Positions 1 through 7,858 of a stretch of 64,000 nucleotides of DNA are shown here, piece by piece (within the stretch, counting starts at the first letter, position 1; each line of letters begins with the position of its first letter). A program made the translations under genes and the position numbers. The notes under the pieces are model-generated. The model saw only the letters and a list, made by a program, of their open reading frames with translations. It ran no database searches and was not told where the DNA came from. This stretch comes from Paenibacillus aestuarii (lineage in GTDB: Bacteria > Bacillota > Bacilli > Paenibacillales > NBRC-103111): NCBI RefSeq assembly GCF_027789125.1, contig NZ_JAQFVF010000033.1, positions 124,001-188,000 of the forward strand. Reading direction: 5' to 3'.

Positions 1-37
1 AGAAGCTTTTCGATTAATTTGCGCGTCCTCCGACCTC

Positions 38-76
38 AAAAAGCCGCAGCTTCCTGACAGCAGGAAGTGCGGCTTT
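38..76 (-). terminator. Terminator of the two-component operon
   Basis: An inverted repeat (AAAGCCGC-AGCTTCCTG / CAGGAAG-TGCGGCTTT) lies just past the stop of the response regulator. Read on the minus strand it ends in a T run, as expected for a Rho-independent terminator. Confidence 0.8.
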
Positions 77-82
77 GGTGTT

Positions 83-787
83 TTACAGAAGTCCTTCCAT
101 ATGGGCCTTCTTCGAGGCTTGAATTCGGTCGCGGACGTCCATTTTGGAGTAGACGCTAGAGATATAGTTTTTCACTGTGCCTTCGGACAAGTACAGTTTA
201 TCGGCGATCTCCTTGTTGCTGAGCCCGTCCGCAATGCAGTGCAGCACTTGCATTTCGCGCTCGCTCAGCCCGTACACATCGACTCGCGCGGTTTCCTCTG
301 CCGCTTTGGACGGCGCAGCCCCCGACGAAGCAGGCTCGCGCTCTTGCGGTTCTTGCGCTCCGCGCGCTTGCTCGACGAGCATTTTGGCGATATCCTGCGG
401 AATCAGCGTCCCGCCTTGGTGCACCCATTTGATGCCGGCGGCCAAGTCTTTCGGGTGAATCGCTTTAAGCAGGTAGCCTTCGGCACCCGCACCGAGCGCA
501 TCGACGACGTAGTTGATCTCCTGAAAGGTAGTCAAGATGATGACGCGGATGCCCGGCCATTGCGTCTTGATCTGGCGGGTCGCCTCGACGCCGTCCATGA
601 CGGGCATATGGATGTCCATCAGCACGACGTCCGGCTGCTGAGCTTCGCATTGCTCAATAGCCACGCGGCCATTTTCGGCGAGTCCGACGACTTGGATATC
701 AGGATCCATGTCCAGCACGATGTGCAGGCTTTCTCGAATCAAATCCTGGTCATCGACCAGGAGCAGCTTTAACGGTTGCGAGCTCAT
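83..787 (-). CDS. NarL/LuxR-family response regulator
   Basis: This 234-residue protein has an N-terminal receiver domain with acidic residues VDD near 11-13, phosphoacceptor Asp58 in VVLMDIHMP, Thr near 86 in ILTTF and Lys108 in GYLLKA. A variable linker follows, then a C-terminal LuxR-type helix-turn-helix (LSEREMQVLHCIADGLSNKE, then a TVKNYISSVYSKM recognition region). It is encoded 70 nt downstream of the sensor kinase gene on the same strand, so the two form a two-component operon. The pair is divergent from an ABC-2 transporter, an arrangement like yvfRS-yvfTU of Bacillus subtilis. It probably activates or represses that exporter; this is inferred from context. The inducing signal is unknown. 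Confidence 0.93.
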   Translation of the reverse strand: MSSQPLKLLLVDDQDLIRESLHIVLDMDPDIQVVGLAENGRVAIEQCEAQQPDVVLMDIHMPVMDGVEATRQIKTQWPGIRVIILTTFQEINYVVDALGAGAEGYLLKAIHPKDLAAGIKWVHQGGTLIPQDIAKMLVEQARGAQEPQEREPASSGAAPSKAAEETARVDVYGLSEREMQVLHCIADGLSNKEIADKLYLSEGTVKNYISSVYSKMDVRDRIQASKKAHMEGLL

Positions 788-857
788 GGGTAAGTCCTCC
801 TAAGAGCTTGATATTTATGTTCATTGTAGCATGGCCGGAACACGTTCGAAAATGCAG

Positions 858-2060
858 TTACAACGACGGATAGCGCTTCGCCGGAACCTGACAGGAGACG
901 ATGGTCCCTTGACCGGGCGTTGAGCTGACTTGCAGCGTGCCTTGCAGAGCCGAAATCCGCTCATGCATGGCGTTGATGCCGAAGCCGGCTTTGAGCTGCT
1001 TGGCGCCGATTCCGTCATCCTCAATGCGCAGGCCAACCTCATCGTCGCCATAGGCAAGTACGATCTCAATGGAAGTCGCGCGCCCGTGCCGCTTGGCGTT
1101 CGTCAGCGACTCCTGTAGACAGCGGATCAAGGTGAGCTTGGTCTGCTTGGGAATGTCGAATTCCTCGCCAGTGGTCGAGAAATCGATCTTGGTGCCCGTG
1201 TGCAAAGCAAACTCGTTGGCCAAGCGGGTCAATTGCTGCGCCAGCAGCATGTCCGCTCCGCCCGGGACCATCTGATGAATGCTGCGGCGCACTTCTTCAA
1301 GGCCGTTCCGGGTAACGCCCCGGAGTACGTCGAGCTTTTCCTTGGCTTTGTACGGTGATGCTTCAATAAGGTACGAGACGGCGTCCATTCCCATGATAAC
1401 GGAAGTAAAAGTATGCCCAACCGTGTCATGCAGCTCCCGTGCCATCCGATTGCGTTCTTCCAGGAGGGTGAGCTGTTCAATTTGATTGGCATACTGTTCC
1501 AGGGCATTATTCTGCTCATGGATCAGCTGATATTGACGCTGGTTCTCCGCCAGCAGTTTCTTCGTTTCCTCGTTGGAGGTGACGACGCGCTGCAAGCTCA
1601 GTCCGATGGCATAGAAAAGGAAGGCATTCAAGATTTGGCTGAACAAATCGCCGAGCCCCATCCCTGCATGGAGAATGAAATAGTAGGATACCGGCATCGC
1701 AACAAGGAAAAAAGGAGCGATCCACCAAGCATTTTTTCGATCGGTGAGGAATCCAATGACCATTAATGGGCAATTAATAATAGAGTAGGCTTCCTGCTGC
1801 ATCCAAGATAGATAGATTTGTAGAGGCGCGTCTGTCACGAGCACAACAATCGGGTAGAAAGTTGCGTTAATATAATGAGGGCGCCAGAACAAGAGCGGCA
1901 ATGCGTAGGAAAGGAGAAGCGCGATGACGGTGAAGATGACGGAAATCTGCTCGAATTCTTGCATGTGCAGCAGCACATATAACAAACTGAGCAGCGTGGA
2001 ACCGGTCAGCACAATAAATAGCGACCATTCGACACTATGCCACTCTCGTCTTTGGACCAT
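858..2060 (-). CDS. Sensor histidine kinase, HisKA_3 family
   Basis: This 400-residue membrane kinase has about five or six hydrophobic segments within residues 12-160 and almost no extracellular domain, followed by a coiled linker (about 165-205). The dimerisation/phosphoacceptor motif is ERNRMARELHDTVGH, with His211. A C-terminal HATPase domain contains N-box (LQESLTNAKRHG), G1 (EDDGIGA) and G2 (GFGINAMHERI) motifs. The class pairs with NarL-type regulators, and such a regulator gene lies 70 nt downstream. The lack of a large sensor domain is typical of intramembrane-sensing kinases associated with ABC transporters. The ATG is preceded by AGAGGGG. The stimulus cannot be told from the sequence. 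Confidence 0.93.
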   Translation of the reverse strand: MVQRREWHSVEWSLFIVLTGSTLLSLLYVLLHMQEFEQISVIFTVIALLLSYALPLLFWRPHYINATFYPIVVLVTDAPLQIYLSWMQQEAYSIINCPLMVIGFLTDRKNAWWIAPFFLVAMPVSYYFILHAGMGLGDLFSQILNAFLFYAIGLSLQRVVTSNEETKKLLAENQRQYQLIHEQNNALEQYANQIEQLTLLEERNRMARELHDTVGHTFTSVIMGMDAVSYLIEASPYKAKEKLDVLRGVTRNGLEEVRRSIHQMVPGGADMLLAQQLTRLANEFALHTGTKIDFSTTGEEFDIPKQTKLTLIRCLQESLTNAKRHGRATSIEIVLAYGDDEVGLRIEDDGIGAKQLKAGFGINAMHERISALQGTLQVSSTPGQGTIVSCQVPAKRYPSL

Positions 2061-2131
2061 AGTTTAACCCCTCTGCCGATAAGCTTATAAGCTCATTGTA
2101 CCTAAAAATGGTGCAAATCCATAGTGAGTTC

Positions 2132-2174
2132 AGTCATGAACACGTATGACTTTCGCTATGACCGCATTATGACC
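2132..2174. promoter_or_regulatory. Candidate response-regulator binding site
   Basis: In the divergent intergenic region, AGTCAT and ATGACT form a perfect inverted repeat with an 8-nt spacer (2132-2151). TATGAC(C/T) then recurs directly at 2145, 2157 and 2168, about one helical turn apart. The array lies between the two-component operon and the ABC operon, where an autoregulated NarL-type site would be expected. No binding evidence is available. Confidence 0.4.
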
Positions 2175-2240
2175 CCGTCACTGGGAACAGTTGCGGGCGT
2201 GCGGTACAATTAATACAAACTGCAAAGGAGAGGATTCCTG

Positions 2241-3173
2241 TTGACTCATACGGATATGCATAAACCTATTGTCGAGATCCAAAATGTAACGAAACGAATC
2301 GGATCCAAAACGATTATTGATAACTTAAGCTTTGATGTCCCACGAGGCGAGGTGTTCGGATTTCTCGGGCCTAACGGCGCAGGCAAAACGACGACGATTC
2401 GCATGATGGTCGGATTAATGGCGATTACCGGAGGAGATATCCGCATCGGCGGGTACTCGATTCGTACGCATTTTGAGCAAGCCATTCGGCATGTCGGCGC
2501 GATCGTGGAGAACCCTGAGATGTATAAGTTTCTTAGCGGATACCATAATCTCGTGCATTACGCCAGAATGATTCCCGGCATTTCGCCGGATCGCATTCAA
2601 GAGGTCATTACGTTGGTCGGTTTGGAGAACCGCATCCACGATAAAGTCAAAACGTATTCGCTCGGTATGCGTCAGCGGCTCGGTATTGCCCAGGCGCTGC
2701 TGCATAAGCCGTCCGTGCTTATCCTAGACGAGCCGACCAACGGGCTCGATCCGGCCGGGATTCGTGAGCTGCGCGACCATTTGCGGCGGCTCACCCGCGA
2801 AGACGGGATCTCCGTGATCGTCTCGAGCCATCTGCTGGCCGAGATGGAACTGATGTGCGACCGCGTCGCCATCATTCAGAACGGCAAGCTGGTGGACGTC
2901 CGTCAGATTGGGGATTACGTGCAGGCGGAGGAGCGCCAGCGGGTTGCTTTTGATCTGGAGCCGCTGGATCAGGCGAGGCGGATGCTGGAGGAGGCGAATG
3001 TCGAGGCTGCGAGCGATGGCCGAGAGCTGGTCGTGAATTTCGACAAGCCGCAGATTGCCGATTGGAACAAGCGGTTCGTCGAAGCGGGCATCCGCGTCTA
3101 TGGCATTCGCAGCACAGCGAAGTCCTTGGAAGAGCAATTCTTGGAAATGACGGGAAGTGATCAGATTGCTTAA
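2241..3173 (+). CDS. ABC transporter ATP-binding protein
   Basis: This 310-residue ATPase is of the ABC-2/bacitracin-exporter type. Walker A is GPNGAGKT (43-50), the signature region is YSLGMRQRLGIAQAL, and Walker B is VLILDEPTNGLD followed by the switch His in VSSHLL. The C-terminal part (about 225-310) is the extension common in this family. TTG is the start codon, set by AAAGGAGAGG nine bases upstream. The permease gene overlaps its 3' end by 17 nt, so the two are translationally coupled. The likely role is export of, or protection from, a peptide, lipid or antibiotic, controlled by the divergent two-component system. The substrate is unknown. Confidence 0.93.
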   Translation: MTHTDMHKPIVEIQNVTKRIGSKTIIDNLSFDVPRGEVFGFLGPNGAGKTTTIRMMVGLMAITGGDIRIGGYSIRTHFEQAIRHVGAIVENPEMYKFLSGYHNLVHYARMIPGISPDRIQEVITLVGLENRIHDKVKTYSLGMRQRLGIAQALLHKPSVLILDEPTNGLDPAGIRELRDHLRRLTREDGISVIVSSHLLAEMELMCDRVAIIQNGKLVDVRQIGDYVQAEERQRVAFDLEPLDQARRMLEEANVEAASDGRELVVNFDKPQIADWNKRFVEAGIRVYGIRSTAKSLEEQFLEMTGSDQIA

Positions 3174-4101
3174 TCTCATTCAAAATGAAAATATGAAAAT
3201 TTACCGTCGGCTGCGGACGTGGATCATGGGCTTGCTGTTACTCGCCATCGTCGTGACTTTTGCGACATTCTCGCACGCGGGCGCGAATCCTGACCACGAC
3301 TGGCGGGCAGCGGCGAAGGCGACAATCGAGCATAACCAACAGGAGATCAACAATCCTGATCTCCCAGCTAAATTCAAGATTGGCTTGAGGGACGAGATGG
3401 CGCTGCAGCAATATGCGCTCGACCATAATCAGCCGCCGATGGAGACGACCCTGTGGGGCGGCGTGGAGCGTGCGGCAGGCCTCATTCAGATCGTCACATT
3501 ATTTACAGTCATCATCGCTGGGGATATGGTTGCAGGCGAGTTCACGTGGGGAACGATCAAGCTGCTGCTGATCCGTCCCGCAACCCGCGCGAAAATTTTA
3601 GCGTCGAAATATGCTGCCACCTTGTTGTTTGCCGCTGCGCTGCTGGTCACCTTGTTTGTCTCAGCGTTGATCGTGAACGGTATCCTGTACGGCTTCCAGA
3701 ACATTGGCCTGCCGCATTTGACTGTTCAGGCCGACGGTTCCGTGCGGGAAGGCAGCATGCTGCTGTTCGTGCTGGCGACATACGGGCTCAAACTGATCCA
3801 GCTAGTCATGATTGTCACACTTGCCTTTATGATCTCAACCGTATTCCGCAGCTCGTCGCTGGCGATCGGTCTCAGCATATTCATCATGTTCATGGGACAA
3901 GTGATCACTTTTTTCTTGATGCGGTACAGCTGGGGCAAGTACTTCTTATTCGCCAACACCGATTTGACGCCTTATTTGGAAGGCAAACCGCTGGAAGAAG
4001 GCATGACAATGGGCTTCTCCATCACTGTACTGATCTTTTATTTCCTGTTGTTTAACATCCTTTCTTGGGAAATATTCCGCAGACGCGATATCGCAGCATA
4101 A
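3157..4101 (+). CDS. ABC-2 type transporter permease
   Basis: This 314-residue membrane protein starts at a GTG that overlaps the ATPase gene by 17 nt. One helix near residues 22-42 is followed by a soluble extracellular stretch of about 70 residues. Five further hydrophobic segments include LIQIVTLFTVIIAGDMVAGEF, which leads into the motif TWGTIKLLLIRPATRAKIL typical of ABC-2 permeases of the NatB/BcrB/YvfS type. It pairs with the preceding ATPase as the membrane half of the exporter. The substrate cannot be assigned. Confidence 0.9.
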   Translation: MIRLLNLIQNENMKIYRRLRTWIMGLLLLAIVVTFATFSHAGANPDHDWRAAAKATIEHNQQEINNPDLPAKFKIGLRDEMALQQYALDHNQPPMETTLWGGVERAAGLIQIVTLFTVIIAGDMVAGEFTWGTIKLLLIRPATRAKILASKYAATLLFAAALLVTLFVSALIVNGILYGFQNIGLPHLTVQADGSVREGSMLLFVLATYGLKLIQLVMIVTLAFMISTVFRSSSLAIGLSIFIMFMGQVITFFLMRYSWGKYFLFANTDLTPYLEGKPLEEGMTMGFSITVLIFYFLLFNILSWEIFRRRDIAA

Positions 4102-4137
4102 CGGATCGGACACGTGCAGCCAGGCACGAATGAAAAA

Positions 4138-4171
4138 AGCCGTCCTTGCCTTTACTAGGCAGGGAACGGCT
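4138..4171. terminator. Bidirectional terminator between convergent genes
   Basis: AGCCGT-CCTTGCC and GGCAGGG-AACGGCT form a stem between the exporter operon (plus strand) and the HAD gene (minus strand). An A run lies on the left side, which becomes a T run for minus-strand transcripts. Confidence 0.75.
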
Positions 4172-4191
4172 ATTTACGATGCTCGCCAAAG

Positions 4192-4932
4192 TTATAATGA
4201 TTTTCGCACATAAGTCTCAATCGCTTCAGGGACATCCTGCAGGGAATCCAGCTTCAAGAATGCGCCTGTCGGCTCAATATCGATCACCGCATTGTTAAAG
4301 GCCCAGTCCTGCTCAACAGGAATGTGAATCGAGTGGATGCCTGCATGTAGGGCAGGAAGCACGTCCGTTTTTAACGAGTTGCCAATCATCCATGTCAGCT
4401 TGCGGTTGAAGCCTTGTTCGTGCAAGAGCGTGTTCATGAACTCTTTGGTTTTATGGATGGTGACGAAGACGCGGTCATCAAAATAGTTGTGCAAACCGCT
4501 ATCGTTCACTTTTTTCATTTGAATGGAGGCGTCCCCGCCTGTATAAAGATATAGCTTATGTCCGGCGCGTTGAAGGGTCTCCAGCGTTTCGTTCATCAGC
4601 GGATAAGGTTCGACCGTGTATTCATAAACCGTGTGGCCTAATTGCAGCAGCCAGTCTTCTTCTTTCGGACTGATCAGCCGATTGTATTGGCGCGAAAACC
4701 AATGATAGGTTTCAACGAACGATTTGGGAAACCGATCCAGCTTAAAGCCATGAATATGAACGCCTTCGAGATCAATCTCCAGTTGCTTCTGCTTGATATC
4801 CTGCGTCTTCAATTGGTGGCCGGAAAACCATGTCAGCATTAGATCGGCGAACTGGTCGATCACGAAATCGAAATATTTGTTGCAGTGAACCAGTGTATCG
4901 TCGAGATCGAAAAGAATCGTTTGTTCTTTCAT
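4192..4932 (-). CDS. HAD-superfamily hydrolase
   Basis: This 246-residue soluble phosphatase-like protein has motif I FDLDDTL (nucleophile Asp9, acid/base Asp11), motif II LYTGG, a Lys near HKTKEF for motif III, and motif IV MIGNSLKTDVLPALHAG. A helical cap lies between motifs I and II. The reading frame is open further upstream, but the start at 4932 is chosen because GCAGGAGACC lies directly before that ATG and the HAD fold begins there. It is a stand-alone gene. The substrate is not predictable; family members act on phosphosugars, nucleotides or phosphoglycolate. Confidence 0.88.
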   Translation of the reverse strand: MKEQTILFDLDDTLVHCNKYFDFVIDQFADLMLTWFSGHQLKTQDIKQKQLEIDLEGVHIHGFKLDRFPKSFVETYHWFSRQYNRLISPKEEDWLLQLGHTVYEYTVEPYPLMNETLETLQRAGHKLYLYTGGDASIQMKKVNDSGLHNYFDDRVFVTIHKTKEFMNTLLHEQGFNRKLTWMIGNSLKTDVLPALHAGIHSIHIPVEQDWAFNNAVIDIEPTGAFLKLDSLQDVPEAIETYVRKSL

Positions 4933-5029
4933 AGTAATGGTCTCCTGCGTCAGCCAGAAATAAGGTTCACTCCCCATTATAGCATGATCGCAGCTCCTGA
5001 GACTATCCTGGGCAGTCTTTGTGTTACCG

Positions 5030-5497
5030 TTACAAGGCGATAGGTTGACCGCCAAATGCACCGCTCGAAGCTGGAGGTACGGCTGCAGCTGCCGGTTTAT
5101 TGTCAGGTTCAGGCTCCTTCTTCTCAGGTAGATCGGGAACGGTCTTCGCATCCGCCATTTTGCTGTTGCCCTGGAAGAGGCCGCCCTCTTCGATAATAAA
5201 GGAGGCTGCCTGGATATTGCCGAGCAAGGACCCTGTCGATGTGACGGTGAGCTTGCCCTTGGCCGTCACATTGCCTTGGACACTGCCGGCCAGGATCACA
5301 TCTCTGGCGCTAATGTTGGATTTCACACTGCCATGCTCACCAACGATGACATCTCCGGCGCATTCGACATCGCCCGTAATCGTGCCTTCGATCCGGATGC
5401 TGGCTTCTGACTTGACCCGGCCTTCAAACGTCGTGCCTTCACCAATCAGCGTATCTGTCGTATTGGGATTGAAGGCGTATTTCTTGCTTTTAAACAT
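5030..5497 (-). CDS. Bactofilin family cytoskeletal protein
   Basis: This 155-residue protein has the bactofilin core: a short polar N-terminus, then a right-handed beta-helix of roughly 100 residues with regularly spaced G and V/I (TLIGEGTTFEGRVKSEASIR, GDVIVGEHGSVKSNI, VQGNVTAKGKLTV). A disordered Pro/Ala/Glu tail follows. Bactofilins self-assemble without nucleotide into membrane-associated filaments that position cell-wall enzymes. The gene begins two bases after the stop of an M23 peptidase gene, a pairing known from other bacteria (for example CcmA with Csd-type peptidases in Helicobacter). A role in localising that peptidase is inferred from this. Confidence 0.93.
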   Translation of the reverse strand: MFKSKKYAFNPNTTDTLIGEGTTFEGRVKSEASIRIEGTITGDVECAGDVIVGEHGSVKSNISARDVILAGSVQGNVTAKGKLTVTSTGSLLGNIQAASFIIEEGGLFQGNSKMADAKTVPDLPEKKEPEPDNKPAAAAVPPASSGAFGGQPIAL

Positions 5498-5499
5498 GG

Positions 5500-6516
5500 T
5501 TAGTCATCCTTTCGCATCGCTTTCAAATAAGGTATGGGGTCTGTACTTTCCCCGTTTTTGAGCACTTCGTAATGGAGATGAGGTCCTGTACTGCGTCCTG
5601 TTGATCCGACAAGACCGATGACGTCTCCCTTAGCAACGGTATCTCCGCGTTTGACTAAAATTTTATTGAGATGCATGTACCAAGTGCGCAAGCCCTTGGA
5701 ATGCTCGATGACAATGTTATTGCCGTGAAAAGCGTCTGTCCCGGTGCTGACCACTTGGCCGTCAGCGGTCGTAAAGACGGAGTCGTTCTCTCTGGCTCCG
5801 AAATCGATCCCCGAATGAAAGCTGGGATGGTGGGTGATCGGGTCGGTTCGATAACCGAACGGCGAGGTAACCAGCTTCGTATTCGTAGGCCATATGGTCG
5901 GCGTAATCCGCAGCTGCTGCTGCTTGACCGCAACCTTTTGCTTCGTTTCGGTGAAGCTGGTTTGCAGCTCTTTCACGTCGGAATCCATCGCCGTGAGAGA
6001 GGCAAGCGTCTGCTCACCGAGCTTCATGATCTCCTCTTGGGTGGCGGGATTCGGACTTCCGCCCATCCCTAAGGGAAGCGAGGCGACGGCATCATTGGAT
6101 GCTGCTGTATCGGATAAAGATGGGTCTTTAGTAGGAGATGAGCTGGAATCCAATTGGGCAATCGATTTCAGATCGCTCTCCAATTTTTTCATTTCTTCGA
6201 CTTTGACCTTCATGAGCTCGGCCTTTTGGGACAATTGGATAACTTCGTTTTGGAGCTGTTCAATGGTTTCGTTCTTGCTTGACAGTTCTGCGCTCCATAG
6301 TTGATTGGCCCCGTTCAACTTGATCCGAAGCTCGCTGGCCGTGTGGGCGGTATGCGCGTGTAATCCGTATACGACCAAGGCAATGAGCAGTGGCACGGAG
6401 AAACACGCAGCAGCTATATAAGCAAACAGATGGTGAATGCGAAACCTGACAACAGATTGATTGGCATCGGGAATGATGACCAATGTCAGCTTTTTGGGTT
6501 TCCACTTGAGCTTCAT
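5500..6516 (-). CDS. M23 (LytM-type) peptidoglycan endopeptidase
   Basis: This protein of about 338 residues has a basic cytoplasmic start, one transmembrane helix (about 28-50), a coiled coil (about 60-115), a linker and a C-terminal peptidase domain. The domain has zinc-ligand motifs HPSFHSGIDFGA (HxxxD) and GPHLHYEV (HxH), so it should be an active metallo-endopeptidase outside the membrane. The frame is open to 6621, but the ATG at 6516 begins a plausible MKLKWKPKKL anchor and has AGGAGA upstream, though the spacing is long (about 14 nt). The start is therefore uncertain. Bactofilin follows two bases after the stop, which suggests a morphogenetic unit. Confidence 0.88.
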   Translation of the reverse strand: MKLKWKPKKLTLVIIPDANQSVVRFRIHHLFAYIAAACFSVPLLIALVVYGLHAHTAHTASELRIKLNGANQLWSAELSSKNETIEQLQNEVIQLSQKAELMKVKVEEMKKLESDLKSIAQLDSSSSPTKDPSLSDTAASNDAVASLPLGMGGSPNPATQEEIMKLGEQTLASLTAMDSDVKELQTSFTETKQKVAVKQQQLRITPTIWPTNTKLVTSPFGYRTDPITHHPSFHSGIDFGARENDSVFTTADGQVVSTGTDAFHGNNIVIEHSKGLRTWYMHLNKILVKRGDTVAKGDVIGLVGSTGRSTGPHLHYEVLKNGESTDPIPYLKAMRKDD

Positions 6517-6718
6517 AACGGCTAAATATTCTCCTGTTCGTGGTTGAATTTGGTAATGGATTTTGTACTTCACAATTCGGCACATTTCGATGAAAACCCT
6601 CCCGCTTCCCCTTCGGACCATCCAAAATGAGACTTAAGTAGGAAGGATTCCTGTCGCAATAGATCGAATTTACTTATGCAAATAAACAGGCAAACGCAGG
6701 TCTTGAATGGAGGAGCTT

Positions 6719-7810
6719 ATGAATAAGCTTGCAGGAATCGACATAGGTAACGATAGTATCAAGCTGGTGCTGGATGGTTCTAAAGAACCGCTCGTGATCC
6801 CGAATATTATCGCGCCCGGCTATGAAAGGCATATTTTGCAGGAGGAGGATTCCCCCTGGAAAGCGCTGGATGTGACGATCTACAGCCCATCGCTGACGCA
6901 AAGGAACCAGCGCTATTTCGTCGGTCAGCTGGCCCTGGAGCACGAGGACAATATGGAACTGGAGGACAGCGATAATAAAGCGGTCTCCGATCAATCCCTC
7001 ATCGTGGCTTTGACCGCGCTTGCCTACCAAGGTCTGATGAGCTATGCCTCCGGAGCGGCGCACGGAAATACCGATGAAGTGGAATATGTGCTGGGCACGG
7101 GCTTGCCTGTCCGTACGTATGCGAAATTCCATCATCAGTTCGAGCAAAGGCTCGTCGGCGAGCACGAAGTGACGTTCCACTCCACGCCTCAGCTGCGCAA
7201 CCGCAAAATTAAAGTGACGATCCGCAAGGTCGCTGTCTCTATCGAAGGTGCAGCCGCCATCTTCCATCTGGCGACTCATGACAGCCTGCTCGTGCGGGAT
7301 GAAGAGATCTACAACGGCTGCATCGGCGTTTGTGAGATCGGCGCGTTAACGACGGACTTCCCGGTGATCCAACGCATGGCCATCGACAATCATTTCAGTC
7401 ATGGCGAGCAGATCGGCATTGCCACCTATTTGGACGCGATCATTCGCGACATCGAGGACGCTTACGGCTATGTCTTTCAGAGCCGGGCGAAGCTGGTGCA
7501 GCGTATCAAGAATCGGCAATTTACGATTCAGCTCATCGGCGAAGGCCAGGTGGACATTCGCGCTGTTGTCGATCAGCACTTCCGCAGAGCTGCTGCACGC
7601 ATGATTGAAATGATCCGGAAGCGCTGGCGCAAGTACCCGGATATTCAATGCTTCTATGTGATTGGCGGAGGAGCTTCCGCGCTCAAGCCCTATATTCAGG
7701 ATGCCGCAGGCGCACTGAGACTGCGCTTTGCCGAGGAGAGCGAATTCCTCAATATGTACGGCTATCTTAAAGTAGCCAAAAGTCGTATGAGCCAAACAGC
7801 GAATGTTTAA
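6719..7810 (+). CDS. ParM/StbA-like actin-family ATPase
   Basis: This 363-residue actin-fold protein has phosphate-1 motif AGIDIGNDSIKLV at the N-terminus, a phosphate-2-like segment GVCEIGALTTDFPVI, and an adenosine motif FYVIGGGASALKP. It matches the ParM/Alp group in length and motif order, not MreB or FtsA. The first Asp of phosphate-2 is replaced by Glu (EIG instead of DIG), which may slow hydrolysis. The start is the ATG preceded by GGAGGAGCTT; an ATG 12 nt upstream overlaps that ribosome site. No ParR-like gene or parC-like repeats are visible nearby, so plasmid-type partitioning is unlikely. The gene is divergent from the M23/bactofilin pair. Confidence 0.85.
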   Translation: MNKLAGIDIGNDSIKLVLDGSKEPLVIPNIIAPGYERHILQEEDSPWKALDVTIYSPSLTQRNQRYFVGQLALEHEDNMELEDSDNKAVSDQSLIVALTALAYQGLMSYASGAAHGNTDEVEYVLGTGLPVRTYAKFHHQFEQRLVGEHEVTFHSTPQLRNRKIKVTIRKVAVSIEGAAAIFHLATHDSLLVRDEEIYNGCIGVCEIGALTTDFPVIQRMAIDNHFSHGEQIGIATYLDAIIRDIEDAYGYVFQSRAKLVQRIKNRQFTIQLIGEGQVDIRAVVDQHFRRAAARMIEMIRKRWRKYPDIQCFYVIGGGASALKPYIQDAAGALRLRFAEESEFLNMYGYLKVAKSRMSQTANV

Positions 7811-7820
7811 AACATACAAG

Positions 7821-7854
7821 CGTACCTGCCCGAGCGGCAGGTGCGTTTTTTTGT
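7821..7854 (+). terminator. Terminator after the actin-like gene
   Basis: CGTACCTGCC / GGCAGGTGCG form a stem followed by seven T residues. It sits between the convergent actin-like and gerAB-like genes. Confidence 0.85.
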
Positions 7855-7858
7855 GCCG

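Noticed and set aside
101..772. 223-codon open frame antisense to the response regulator
   Set aside because: It lies wholly opposite a canonical receiver/LuxR gene and has no supporting signals.
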